Of a stretch of DNA of 64,000 nucleotides, positions 28,440 to 36,925 are shown in pieces. The first letter of the stretch is position 1. Each line of letters begins with the position of its first letter. The position numbers were made by a program, and so were the translations under genes. The notes beneath the pieces were generated by a model. It was not told the DNA's origin, made no database searches, and worked only from the letters and a program-made list of their open reading frames with translations. Source of the stretch: Rhodoligotrophos defluvii (GTDB lineage Bacteria > Pseudomonadota > Alphaproteobacteria > Rhizobiales > Im1); contig NZ_SZZM01000007.1 of NCBI RefSeq assembly GCF_005281615.1, forward strand, positions 186,001-250,000, read 5' to 3'.

Positions 28440-31400
28440 CTAGCCCGCCGTGGGCGCGGGAGCGCCGGTGCCGCCCGCCTCCAGCGCCTCGAGGCGCTCA
28501 CGCGCGGCCCGGTGGTCACGGGCGACATAGACATAGACGGCCGGTGTCACGAACAGGGTGAACAGTGTGCCAATGGTCATGCCGGCCGCGATCACCAGGC
28601 CGATGTCGAAGCGGCTGCGGGCACCGGCTCCATCGGCAATGAGCAGCGGCACCATGGCCACCACGATGGCAGCGGTGGTCATCAGAATCGGGCGCAGGCG
28701 CACGCCGGCCGCATGGATGATCGCATCCTGTTTCGACATGCCCTCCTCTTCCTGCAGCTTGTTGGCAAACTCGACCATCAGGATGCCGTGCTTGGAGATG
28801 AGGCCGATCAGGGTAACCAGGCCGATCTGCGTATAAATGTTGACGGTGGCGAGCTGAGGAATCATCGCGATGGGCAGCAGCGCGCCGAACATGGATGTCG
28901 GCAACGCGATCAGGATGATGAGCGGATCGCGGAAGCTCTCGAACTGCGCCGCCAGCACCAGGAAGATGACGATGAGGGCGAACACGAAGGTGTAGATCAG
29001 GGTGTTGCCTTCCTGCACATATTGCCGGCTCTCGCCCTGGAAGTCGTAGGTATAGCCCTCCGGGAACAGCTCCTGCGCCTTTTCACGCAGGAAGGTGAGC
29101 ACGTCCCCTTGCGTGCGCCCGGGGAAGGGCACGCCTGAGAGTGTCGCCGAGTTCAGCTGCTGGAAGGTGGTCAGCGAATTCGGCTGCACGGTCTGCCCGA
29201 TGGTGGCGAAGGTCGACAGCGGCACCATCTGGCCGGTGGCGGTGCGCACCTCGTAACGCTTGAGCCAGTCGACCGTCATCCGGAATTCGCGCGGCACCTG
29301 CGGTATGGTCTTGTAGCTGCGGCCTGCGAGATTGAACCGGTTGACATAGTTGCCGCCCAGCATGGTGGCGAGGCTCGCGCCGATCTCGCGCATGTCGACG
29401 CCAAGACGATTCGCCTTGTCATGATCGATCTTGACTTCGATCTGCGGCGAGTTGAAGCGCAAGTCGATGTCGGTGAACAGGAATAAGCCGCTCTGGTTGG
29501 CTGCGTTCTGCAGCTGCTGGGCGATCTCCGCCAGCTCCTCGTAGGGCCCGGTGGTGGTCACCACGAACTGCACCGGCGCGCCGCCGGTCGAGCCGGGCAA
29601 AGGCGGCGGCGATATGGCCAGCACCTGCACGCCGGCAATGCCTGCGAGCTTGCCCTGGAGGTCCTGCAGCACCTGCTGTACCGAACGCTCCCGCTCGCTC
29701 CACGGCTTGAAGATCAGCCCGCCGATCGCCTGGCGCACGCCGGCCGAACCGTTGATCATGAAATAGTTGGCATATTCCGGCACCGCCATGAAGATCTTGC
29801 CGACCTCATCAGTATAATGCTCGAGATAGTCCAGATTGGCATATTCCGGCGCCGAGATGATGCTGAAGATGAACCCTTGGTCCTCGTCCGGGGCGAGTTC
29901 CTTCTGCGCGGTGGTATAGAGGATGCCGGTGGCGATGATCGTCCCGATCAGCACGACGATCATGGCCGGCTTGGCGCGCAGCGTGCCGGTGAGCCGACGT
30001 TCATAGCGCTGGCGCAGGCCCTCGAACCGCCGGTTGATGAACCGGGTGAAGCGGCTATCGCCCGTCTTGGCACTGAGCAGCTTCGAGCACAGCATGGGCG
30101 ACAGGGTCAGCGCGACCACACCGGAGACGATCACCGATCCGGCAAGGGTGAAGGCGAATTCCCGAAAGAGGGCGCCGGTAAGGCCGGTGGTGAAGCCGAT
30201 CGGCGCATAGACCGCCGCCAGGGTGATGGTCATGGCGATGACCGGCAGCGCAATCTCGCGCGCGCCCTTGATCGAGGCCTCGAACGGCGCCATCCCCTCT
30301 TCGATGTGGCGGAAGATATTCTCAACCACCACGATGGCGTCGTCGACCACCAGGCCGATGGCCAGCACCAGGGCGAGCAGGGTCAGGAGGTTGATGGAAT
30401 AGCCCAGCGCCAGCAGCAGCACCATGACCCCGATCAGGGACAAGGGGATGGTGACGATCGGGATCAAGGTCGAGCGCAGGTTGCCGAGAAAAAGGAAGAT
30501 CACGACGATGACGATGACGGCCGCCTCGCCAAGCGTCTTCACCACCTCCTCGATCGAGGCGTTGATGAAGTCGGTGGCGTCATAGGCGATCGAAGCCTTC
30601 ATGCCGGAGGGCAGCTGCGCCTGGATCGACGGCATGGTTTCGCGCACGTCCGAGATGACCGTCAGCGGGTTGGCGGTGGGCGCGGTGTAGATGCCCATGA
30701 ACACTGCCTTGAGCCCGCCGAACACCGAACTCGTGTCCGTGCTCTCCGGGCCCAGCTCCACGTCGGCGATATGGCCTAGGCGGATCAGCGCGTCGCCCTC
30801 GGACTTGATCACCAGCTGGGCGAAGGCGTTGGCGCTCTTGAGCGAGGTGTCCGCGTTTATGGTGGTTTGGATGAAGTTGCTTTTGACCTGCCCGGCGGCG
30901 CTGGTGAAGTTGTTGGCGGCCAGCGCGTTGGCCACGTCCGACGGGGTGACGCCCAATGCCGCCATGCGCTCGGGCTTGAGCCAGGCGCGCATGGCGAAGG
31001 TCTGGCCGCCCAGGATCTCCGCCTTCGACACGCCATTGATGGTCTGCAGCTTCGGCTGCACCACCCGGGTCAGATAATCCGTGATCTGCGCGCCGGTCAT
31101 GGTGTCGCTGTTGAAGCCGATATACATGAGCGCGTAAGGATCGCCCGTCTGCTTCACCACCACCGGGTCGTTCGATTCCTCCGGCAGTTCGCCGCTGATC
31201 TGGTTGAGCTTGGAGAGAACATCGGTCGCTGCCCGATCCGGGTCGGCATTGAGCCGCAGGTTGAGCGTCACCGTGGAGACGTTCTGCTGCGAGGACGAGA
31301 CCAGCGTGTCGATGCCCTCGGTACTCGCCACCGCCTGCTGGATCGGTGTGGTGATGAAGCCCTTGATCAGATCCGCATTGGCGCCCGGATAGGTCGTGGT

Positions 31401-31541
31401 GATGGTGATCGTGGTGTTGGTGAGCTCCGGATACTGCCGGATCTGCAGGCTGAACATGGCGCCCAGGCCCACGAGCAGAATCATCAGGCTGACGACCGTC
31501 GCCAGAACCGGCCGCTTGATGAAGATGTCGGTGAAGGTCAT
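28440..31541 (-). CDS. RND efflux transporter, inner-membrane pump (AcrB/HAE1 family)
   Basis: This 1033-residue proton-driven pump has twelve predicted membrane helices and two large periplasmic loops. Key proton-relay residues are visible: the Asp pair in TM4 (GLVVDDAIVVVENIFR) and the Lys in TM10 (ISKHGILMVEFAN). The N-terminus FTDIFIKRPVLATVVS is typical. Length matches AcrB/MexB. It is preceded by a membrane-fusion gene seven bases upstream; no outer-membrane factor (TolC-type) is encoded nearby, so an outside channel is presumably shared. Substrates cannot be inferred from the sequence. Confidence 0.95.
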   Translation of the reverse strand: MTFTDIFIKRPVLATVVSLMILLVGLGAMFSLQIRQYPELTNTTITITTTYPGANADLIKGFITTPIQQAVASTEGIDTLVSSSQQNVSTVTLNLRLNADPDRAATDVLSKLNQISGELPEESNDPVVVKQTGDPYALMYIGFNSDTMTGAQITDYLTRVVQPKLQTINGVSKAEILGGQTFAMRAWLKPERMAALGVTPSDVANALAANNFTSAAGQVKSNFIQTTINADTSLKSANAFAQLVIKSEGDALIRLGHIADVELGPESTDTSSVFGGLKAVFMGIYTAPTANPLTVISDVRETMPSIQAQLPSGMKASIAYDATDFINASIEEVVKTLGEAAVIVIVVIFLFLGNLRSTLIPIVTIPLSLIGVMVLLLALGYSINLLTLLALVLAIGLVVDDAIVVVENIFRHIEEGMAPFEASIKGAREIALPVIAMTITLAAVYAPIGFTTGLTGALFREFAFTLAGSVIVSGVVALTLSPMLCSKLLSAKTGDSRFTRFINRRFEGLRQRYERRLTGTLRAKPAMIVVLIGTIIATGILYTTAQKELAPDEDQGFIFSIISAPEYANLDYLEHYTDEVGKIFMAVPEYANYFMINGSAGVRQAIGGLIFKPWSERERSVQQVLQDLQGKLAGIAGVQVLAISPPPLPGSTGGAPVQFVVTTTGPYEELAEIAQQLQNAANQSGLFLFTDIDLRFNSPQIEVKIDHDKANRLGVDMREIGASLATMLGGNYVNRFNLAGRSYKTIPQVPREFRMTVDWLKRYEVRTATGQMVPLSTFATIGQTVQPNSLTTFQQLNSATLSGVPFPGRTQGDVLTFLREKAQELFPEGYTYDFQGESRQYVQEGNTLIYTFVFALIVIFLVLAAQFESFRDPLIILIALPTSMFGALLPIAMIPQLATVNIYTQIGLVTLIGLISKHGILMVEFANKLQEEEGMSKQDAIIHAAGVRLRPILMTTAAIVVAMVPLLIADGAGARSRFDIGLVIAAGMTIGTLFTLFVTPAVYVYVARDHRAARERLEALEAGGTGAPAPTAG

Positions 31542-31548
31542 CTGCGGC

Positions 31549-32775
31549 TCACCCCTTGGGCGGTGTCTCGGGCGGAACCAGCGGGTTGGTGTTGTCCACC
31601 CGCGCCGTCATTCCGCCCTGGAGCTTGTTCTGGCCGGAGGTCGCCACCAGCTCGCCAGCCTTCAGGCCCTCGACGATTTGGACGCGATCGCCGATCTGGG
31701 CACCGGTCTTCACCACCCGCCGCTCTACCTTGTAGAGCTGTTGCTGCTGGGACTGGTTTTCCTGGCCGCCTTTGTCGGCTTCCTGCGCCTGGGCGGATTC
31801 GATTACGCCGCCGCTCTTGTTCTGGGAAACGGCCGAGCCGTTCTTGCCCTGGTTCCCGTCCTGCGGCGTCAGCACGAAGACCGTGTCGCCATAGAGGCTA
31901 TAGGTCACCGCGGTGGCCGGCACGGTCACCACCATCTGCTGCTCACCGGCGATCACGTCCACATTGGCGAACATGCCGGGAAGCAGGCGCTTGTCCGGGT
32001 TGGGTAGCGAGGCCCTGACCAGAATGGCCCGCGTCTCAGGGTTGATGCGGCTGTCGAGCGCCTCGATCTTGCCGGTGAAGGTTTCGCCCGGAAAGGCATC
32101 GGTGCGCACCTCCACCGTAAGCCCGTTGCGCAACGATGCCGTCTGCTGCTCGGGGATCGGAAAGTCCACATAGATGGGGTCGAGCGTGTGCAGCCCCACG
32201 AACGGGGTACCGGGCGTCACATATTGTCCGACGTCCACGAGCCGGATGCCGAGCCTTCCGTCGAAGGGCACCGTGATGCGCTTCTTGGCGATCTGCGCCC
32301 GGGTGAGCTCGACCGCCGCCGCGGCCTGGTCGCGCGCGGCCAAGGCATCGTCCAGATTCGCTTGCGACGTCGTCCTCGACTTGAACAGCTGGAGCTGGCG
32401 CTCATAGGTGAGCTGAGCGCTCTTCAGCGTGGCGAGATCGCTCTTGAGCTGAGCCTGCTCCGTCGAGTCGTCGAGCTGGATGAGCTCGGCGCCCGCCTTC
32501 ACGTCCTGGCCGGACTCGAAGTTGGCGATCGTGATCCGTCCGGCGACCTCGGACGTGACCTCGATGCCGCGGGTCGCGCGAACCGTGCCGATGGCCGAGA
32601 TGCGCTGCTGCCACGACTGCTCCTTGGCGGCCTCCGCCGACACCGTCGCGGTCGGCATCGGCGAGCTCATGATGATGTTCCTCACCAGCTCCGGCTCGAA
32701 CACGAGCTTGTAATAGCCGATCCCGCCGACGACAGCGATAACGAGGACGCTGACGATCAGAAACCGCTTTATCAT
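31549..32775 (-). CDS. RND efflux membrane-fusion (periplasmic adaptor) protein
   Basis: This 408-residue protein has one N-terminal membrane anchor (FLIVSVLVIAVVGGIGYY), barrel-sandwich/lipoyl-like halves (GIEVTSEVAGRI; ITVPFDGRLGIRLVDVGQYV) flanking a coiled coil, and a beta-barrel domain. An unusual insertion rich in Asn, Gly and Gln, about 45 residues long, lies near residues 310-355 (GNQGKNGSAVSQNKSGG, later NQSQQQQ), within or beside the C-terminal membrane-proximal domain. It is the first gene of the efflux operon. The 311-base gap upstream separates it from the divergent livG gene. Confidence 0.93.
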   Translation of the reverse strand: MIKRFLIVSVLVIAVVGGIGYYKLVFEPELVRNIIMSSPMPTATVSAEAAKEQSWQQRISAIGTVRATRGIEVTSEVAGRITIANFESGQDVKAGAELIQLDDSTEQAQLKSDLATLKSAQLTYERQLQLFKSRTTSQANLDDALAARDQAAAAVELTRAQIAKKRITVPFDGRLGIRLVDVGQYVTPGTPFVGLHTLDPIYVDFPIPEQQTASLRNGLTVEVRTDAFPGETFTGKIEALDSRINPETRAILVRASLPNPDKRLLPGMFANVDVIAGEQQMVVTVPATAVTYSLYGDTVFVLTPQDGNQGKNGSAVSQNKSGGVIESAQAQEADKGGQENQSQQQQLYKVERRVVKTGAQIGDRVQIVEGLKAGELVATSGQNKLQGGMTARVDNTNPLVPPETPPKG

Positions 32776-33086
32776 GACCCGATCCGAATAAGACCGGCAC
32801 CAAGCCGGGATTTCGCTCCGTTGCGCCAGCTGTTATCAATCCAGCTTGGACGAGCGGTGGCCACCTCTGGAGGCCGCCAGCTGTAGCAGGGTAATCGCTG
32901 CGGTCAAGCCACTTACGCTTGTCTTCGCGGTTACGATAAACTAATGAGGGTGTGGATTAGCAAGATGGCTAGGGGCGTCTGTGGGCAAGCCGCACAAGTG
33001 TTCTATAGGATGCCTGCCGAGGTGTTATAGTCCCGGTCCGTGGAAGCGGCCCTCGACCGGTTGAGCCCGGCTATAGTTGAAGAAGA
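32776..33086. other. Divergent intergenic region between the efflux operon and the HAAT operon
   Basis: This 311-base gap must carry promoters for both the RND operon (minus) and livG (plus). I find no consensus -35/-10 pair, no strong palindrome and no small ORF with a ribosome site. A TTATAG hexamer near 33025 might be a -10 element for livG, but it lacks a matching -35. Confidence 0.4.
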
Positions 33087-33896
33087 ATGGCGCCTATTAT
33101 AGAAGTCAGTCATGTAACCAAACGCTTTGCCAGCCTGATCGCGGTGGATGATTGCAGCCTCGCGGTGGAAAAGGGCTCCATTACCGGTCTCATCGGTCCG
33201 AATGGTGCCGGGAAGTCGACGTTATTCAATCTCATCGCGGGCCGCTATGCCCCTGACGAGGGGACCGTGACGCTAGATGGACGCAATGTCACGGGCTGGA
33301 CACCGCACGCTCTGTTCGCCGCCGGTCTGGTGCGCACCTTTCAGATCCCGCATGAATTCTCCAACATGACGGCGCTCGAGAACCTCATGATGGTGCCGCC
33401 CGTCCAGTCTGGCGAGAGCCTCTTTTCCGCCTGGTTCCGGCCGGCGCGGGTGCGTGAGGAGGAGGCGGCCGTGCGCCGCCGGGCCGAGGACGTTCTGGAT
33501 TTTCTCAAGCTGTCGCCCGTGAAGAACGAGCTTGCGGGAAACCTCTCCGGCGGACAGAAAAAGTTGCTGGAGCTCGGCCGCACCATGATGACGGACGCGC
33601 GCGTCGTGCTGCTCGACGAGATCGCCGCCGGCGTCAACCGCACCCTGCTCAAGGACCTGGCGGAGAACATCCGCCGGCTCAATCGCGAGTTCGACTACAC
33701 TTTCTTCCTCATAGAACACGACATGGACTTGATCGCGCAGCTTTGCGATCCGGTGATCGTCATGGCCCAAGGCAGGGTCATGACCCAGGGCCCGATCGAA
33801 CAGATCCAGGCGGACGAACGGGTGATCGAGGCCTATTTCGGCGGTGCACCGACCAAGGCTCCCGCTGCGCAGCCGGCTGCGGCGGTGCGCGTATGA
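33087..33896 (+). CDS. livG: Branched-chain amino acid-type ABC transporter, ATPase LivG
   Basis: This 269-residue ATPase has Walker A GPNGAGKST, the LivG-type RTFQIPHEF segment, signature LSGGQKK and Walker B VVLLDE. The residues after Walker B read DEIAAGVN instead of the usual DEPAAGLN, a change at the Pro of the D-loop region worth noting. A C-terminal Ala/Pro extension follows. It is the first of four overlapping genes (livG-livF-livH-livM) that encode a hydrophobic amino acid transporter (HAAT) core in the inner membrane; its stop overlaps livF by ATGA. Confidence 0.93.
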   Translation: MAPIIEVSHVTKRFASLIAVDDCSLAVEKGSITGLIGPNGAGKSTLFNLIAGRYAPDEGTVTLDGRNVTGWTPHALFAAGLVRTFQIPHEFSNMTALENLMMVPPVQSGESLFSAWFRPARVREEEAAVRRRAEDVLDFLKLSPVKNELAGNLSGGQKKLLELGRTMMTDARVVLLDEIAAGVNRTLLKDLAENIRRLNREFDYTFFLIEHDMDLIAQLCDPVIVMAQGRVMTQGPIEQIQADERVIEAYFGGAPTKAPAAQPAAAVRV

Positions 33897-34597
33897 GCCT
33901 GATTGCGGCGAGAGAGCTGCATGCCGGCTATGGCGGCATGAACATCCTCAATGGCGTGTCCATTTCGATCGAGCCGCACGAGATCGGCGTCATCGTCGGA
34001 CCAAACGGCGCCGGCAAGTCCACCACGCTGAAGGCGCTGTTCGGGCTTTTGACCATAACCGCGGGGACGGTCACCCTCGATGGCCGCGACATCACCAATA
34101 TGGAGCCCGACCGGCTGGTGCCGCTCGGCATGGCCTACGTGCCCCAGGAGCACAACGTGTTCGTGTCGCTCACCGTCGAGGAGAATCTCGAGATGGGGGC
34201 ATTCATCCGCCGCGACGATTTCCGGCACCTGATCGACCAAGTCTATGCCATATTCGAGCCGCTGAAGGAAAAGCGCCGCCAGCCGGCGGGCGAGCTGTCC
34301 GGCGGGCAGCGGCAGATGGTCGCGATCGGCCGGGCGCTCATGACCGAGCCGAAGCTTCTGCTCCTGGACGAGCCGACTGCGGGGCTGTCGCCCCTGTTCA
34401 TGTCGGAGATCTTCGACCGGATCATCGCCATCAACCGCCAGGGCGTAGGGGTGCTCATGGTGGAACAGAACGCCAAGCAGGCTCTGGCCATCGCGCACAA
34501 GGGTTTCGTGCTCGCCAGCGGCCAGAACCGCTACACCGATACCGGTGCCGCGTTGCTGGCGAACCCGGACGTCGCCAGAAGCTTTCTGGGGGGCTGA
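33893..34597 (+). CDS. livF: Branched-chain amino acid-type ABC transporter, ATPase LivF
   Basis: This 234-residue second ATPase of the HAAT system has Walker A GPNGAGKST, the family segment MAYVPQEHNVF, signature LSGGQRQM and Walker B LLLLDEPTAGLSP. The start is the ATG at 33893, overlapping the livG stop by four bases; a longer open frame to 33743 is only shadow of livG. livH starts two bases after its stop. It should pair with LivG as a heterodimer to energise import. Confidence 0.93.
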   Translation: MSLIAARELHAGYGGMNILNGVSISIEPHEIGVIVGPNGAGKSTTLKALFGLLTITAGTVTLDGRDITNMEPDRLVPLGMAYVPQEHNVFVSLTVEENLEMGAFIRRDDFRHLIDQVYAIFEPLKEKRRQPAGELSGGQRQMVAIGRALMTEPKLLLLDEPTAGLSPLFMSEIFDRIIAINRQGVGVLMVEQNAKQALAIAHKGFVLASGQNRYTDTGAALLANPDVARSFLGG

Positions 34598-34598
34598 G

Positions 34599-35600
34599 AT
34601 GGCCGAGCTCGTATTTTTCCTCAACAAGGTGGTGGTGGCCGGCCTGATCATCGGTTCGATCTATGCCTTGGGTGCGGTCGGCGTCACGTTGATCTTCTCG
34701 ATCCTGCGCTTTGCCCATTTCGCCCATGGCGACATGATGACAGTGGGTGCCGGCTTGAGCCTGATCCTGTCGTTGATCCTGGTCGGGCTCGGCCTCGACG
34801 GCTCGGTGCTGGCGGTCTATCTGGCCGTGCCTTTGGCCATGATCGCGACAGCGGCTCTGGCCATCGGCATCGACAACGTGTTCTACAAGCCTTTGCGCGA
34901 TGCGGGTGCGAGACCCGTTGCCCTGGTCATGGCCTCGATCGGCGTCATGCTCATGATGCAGGGCCTGGTCCGGATAATCGGGGGCACCGCGGCCCGCGAC
35001 ATGTACATTACCGGTCGCAAGGAGATCTACCGCATCCCCCTGCCCTTTGCCGGCGACCGGCCGCTGATCCTCACGGAACCGCAGCTTCTACTGATTGTCC
35101 TGACGCTTCTGGCGGTGGTGGCCCTGCATCTGTTCCTGACCAGGGCGCGGCTCGGCAAGGCCATGCGCGCCATGTCCGACAATCCCATGCTGGCGAAGGT
35201 TTCCGGCATCAATACCGAGCGGGTTGTGCAAGCGACCTGGATCATCGGCGGCGGGCTTGCGGCGCTTGCCGGCACCATGCTCTCCTTCGATGTGAGCCTG
35301 AAGCCAGACCTCTCCTTCAATATCCTGTTGCCCATCTTCGCCGCGGCCATCCTGGGCGGCATCGGCCAGCCCTACGGGGCGATCCTCGGCGGGTTCGTCG
35401 TAGGCTTTGCCGAGACGCTGGCCGTGTTCAACTGGGCCATCCTGCTGCGGCCGTTCAAGGAGACCTGGATCGGCAACCTCGATCTGCCGAACCAGATCGC
35501 CTTCGTGCCGACCGAGTACAAGCTGATCGTGCCCTTCGTCATCCTGGTGGTCATCCTGATCTCGCGGCCGACCGGCATCCTGAGGGGGCGGGTGCTATGA
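34599..35600 (+). CDS. livH: Branched-chain amino acid-type ABC transporter, permease LivH
   Basis: This 333-residue permease begins with a hydrophobic helix (VVVAGLIIGSIYALGAVGVTLIF in part) and carries the LivH-type FAHGDMMTVGAG and the EAA-like IFAAAILGGIGQPYGAILGG near the C-terminus. About eight membrane helices are apparent. The ATG lies one base after the livF stop, preceded by GGGGGG. It overlaps livM by ATGA. Confidence 0.93.
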   Translation: MAELVFFLNKVVVAGLIIGSIYALGAVGVTLIFSILRFAHFAHGDMMTVGAGLSLILSLILVGLGLDGSVLAVYLAVPLAMIATAALAIGIDNVFYKPLRDAGARPVALVMASIGVMLMMQGLVRIIGGTAARDMYITGRKEIYRIPLPFAGDRPLILTEPQLLLIVLTLLAVVALHLFLTRARLGKAMRAMSDNPMLAKVSGINTERVVQATWIIGGGLAALAGTMLSFDVSLKPDLSFNILLPIFAAAILGGIGQPYGAILGGFVVGFAETLAVFNWAILLRPFKETWIGNLDLPNQIAFVPTEYKLIVPFVILVVILISRPTGILRGRVL

Positions 35601-36871
35601 AGGCCATCTCCGACACGCGGCGCGACCTTCTTCTCCTGGCATTGCTGCTGGTGCTGCTGGTCGGCGTGTGGCGTTCGCTCGGTCTGCCCTTCACGGTGCG
35701 CATGCTGGTCGAGGCCAGCTGTTATGCCATTCTCGCCCTCGGCCTGACCATCCAATGGGGCTATGCGGGACTGTTCAACGCCGGCGTCATGGGCTTTGTC
35801 GCCCTTGGCGGCTTCCTGACGGTGTTCCTGTCCTTCCCGCGCAACGACGCGTTCTGGGACAGCAGTCTGCCCGGTGAGCTTTGGCACGTGTTGCTGGTGG
35901 CCGCGGCCGGCGCCCTTCTCGTGGGGGCGGCGAGCCAGATCACCCGGCTTGGCGCGCCGAAAGGCTTGCGAACGGCGTTGACCCTCGTGCTGCTGGCCGT
36001 CGTCTATCTCGTGCTGATGGGCGAACTCGACCCGGTCGCCAGCCAGATCGAGGCGGGTCCTGGCTGGGTCGGCGGCTTGGGCCTGCCGGTCGGGCTCGGC
36101 TGGATCGGCGGCGGCATTGTCGCCGGCCTGGTGGGCTACGCGATCGGCCGGATCTGCCTCGGCCTGCGCAGCGACTATCTCGCCATTGCGACGCTCGGTA
36201 TCGCCGAGATCATCAAGGCACTGCTCAAGAATGCCGATTGGCTCACGCGCGGAACCCTGACCGTCTCCCCCCTGCCCTGGCCCGTGCCCGGGGCGGGCCA
36301 ACTCGGTTTCGTCAGCGCCCGCGCGGCCTATCTTGCGGTCACCGCCTCGATCATCGTGGTGATCTACCTGCTGCTCCAGCGCGCCTACTACGCGCCTTGG
36401 GGTCGGATGATCCGCGCCATCCGCGACAACGAAGTCGCCGCCGCGGCCATGGGCAAGGACGTGAACCAGCGGCGGCTGCAGATCTTCACCCTGGGCTGCG
36501 CCATCATGGGCCTCGGCGGGGCGGCGCTGGCGAGTTTTGTCGGCATTTTCGATCCCGGCGGGTTCGCGCCGCTCAACCACACGTTCCTCGTATGGGTGAT
36601 GGTGATCGTCGGCGGGTCCGGCAACAATCGCGGCGCGATTTTCGGGGCCCTGCTCGTCTATATCATCTGGATCATGTCCGAACCTGCCGCCCTGTTCCTG
36701 TTTGGCCTGGCCCGCGACCTCGGCCACGAATGGTTCGGCTGGGTTGCGCCCGCTGACCTCGACTCGCGCGCCCTGCAGATGCGCGTCTTCGTCATCGGGC
36801 TCACCATCACGCTCGTGCTGCGGCTGGCACCGAAAGGGCTGATGCCGGAACCGGTGCGGCGGAGCGACTGA
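35597..36871 (+). CDS. livM: Branched-chain amino acid-type ABC transporter, permease LivM
   Basis: This 424-residue permease is longer than many LivM proteins because of an extended segment around residues 75-165. LivM hallmarks are LGLTIQWGYAGLFNAGVMGF and the C-terminal IVGGSGNNRGAIFGALLVY. The gene closes the plus-strand operon and faces the binding-protein gene; a perfect hairpin lies between them. Together with LivGFH it forms the membrane part of one transporter. Confidence 0.92.
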   Translation: MKAISDTRRDLLLLALLLVLLVGVWRSLGLPFTVRMLVEASCYAILALGLTIQWGYAGLFNAGVMGFVALGGFLTVFLSFPRNDAFWDSSLPGELWHVLLVAAAGALLVGAASQITRLGAPKGLRTALTLVLLAVVYLVLMGELDPVASQIEAGPGWVGGLGLPVGLGWIGGGIVAGLVGYAIGRICLGLRSDYLAIATLGIAEIIKALLKNADWLTRGTLTVSPLPWPVPGAGQLGFVSARAAYLAVTASIIVVIYLLLQRAYYAPWGRMIRAIRDNEVAAAAMGKDVNQRRLQIFTLGCAIMGLGGAALASFVGIFDPGGFAPLNHTFLVWVMVIVGGSGNNRGAIFGALLVYIIWIMSEPAALFLFGLARDLGHEWFGWVAPADLDSRALQMRVFVIGLTITLVLRLAPKGLMPEPVRRSD

Positions 36872-36879
36872 GTAAAGAC

Positions 36880-36913
36880 CCCTCCGCCCCGGCCATCAAT
36901 CCGAGGCGGAGGG
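36880..36913. terminator. Bidirectional hairpin between livM and livK
   Basis: The perfect nine-base arms CCCTCCGCC (36880-36888) and GGCGGAGGG (36905-36913) surround a 16-base loop in the 54-base gap between convergent livM and livK. The position argues for a shared terminator, although neither side has a U-run. Confidence 0.6.
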
Positions 36914-36925
36914 AACGCCTTGATC

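Noticed and set aside
29817-30779. 320-codon very acidic/His-rich plus-strand frame inside the RND pump
   Set aside because: Mirror image of hydrophobic pump helices; composition is that of an antisense frame.
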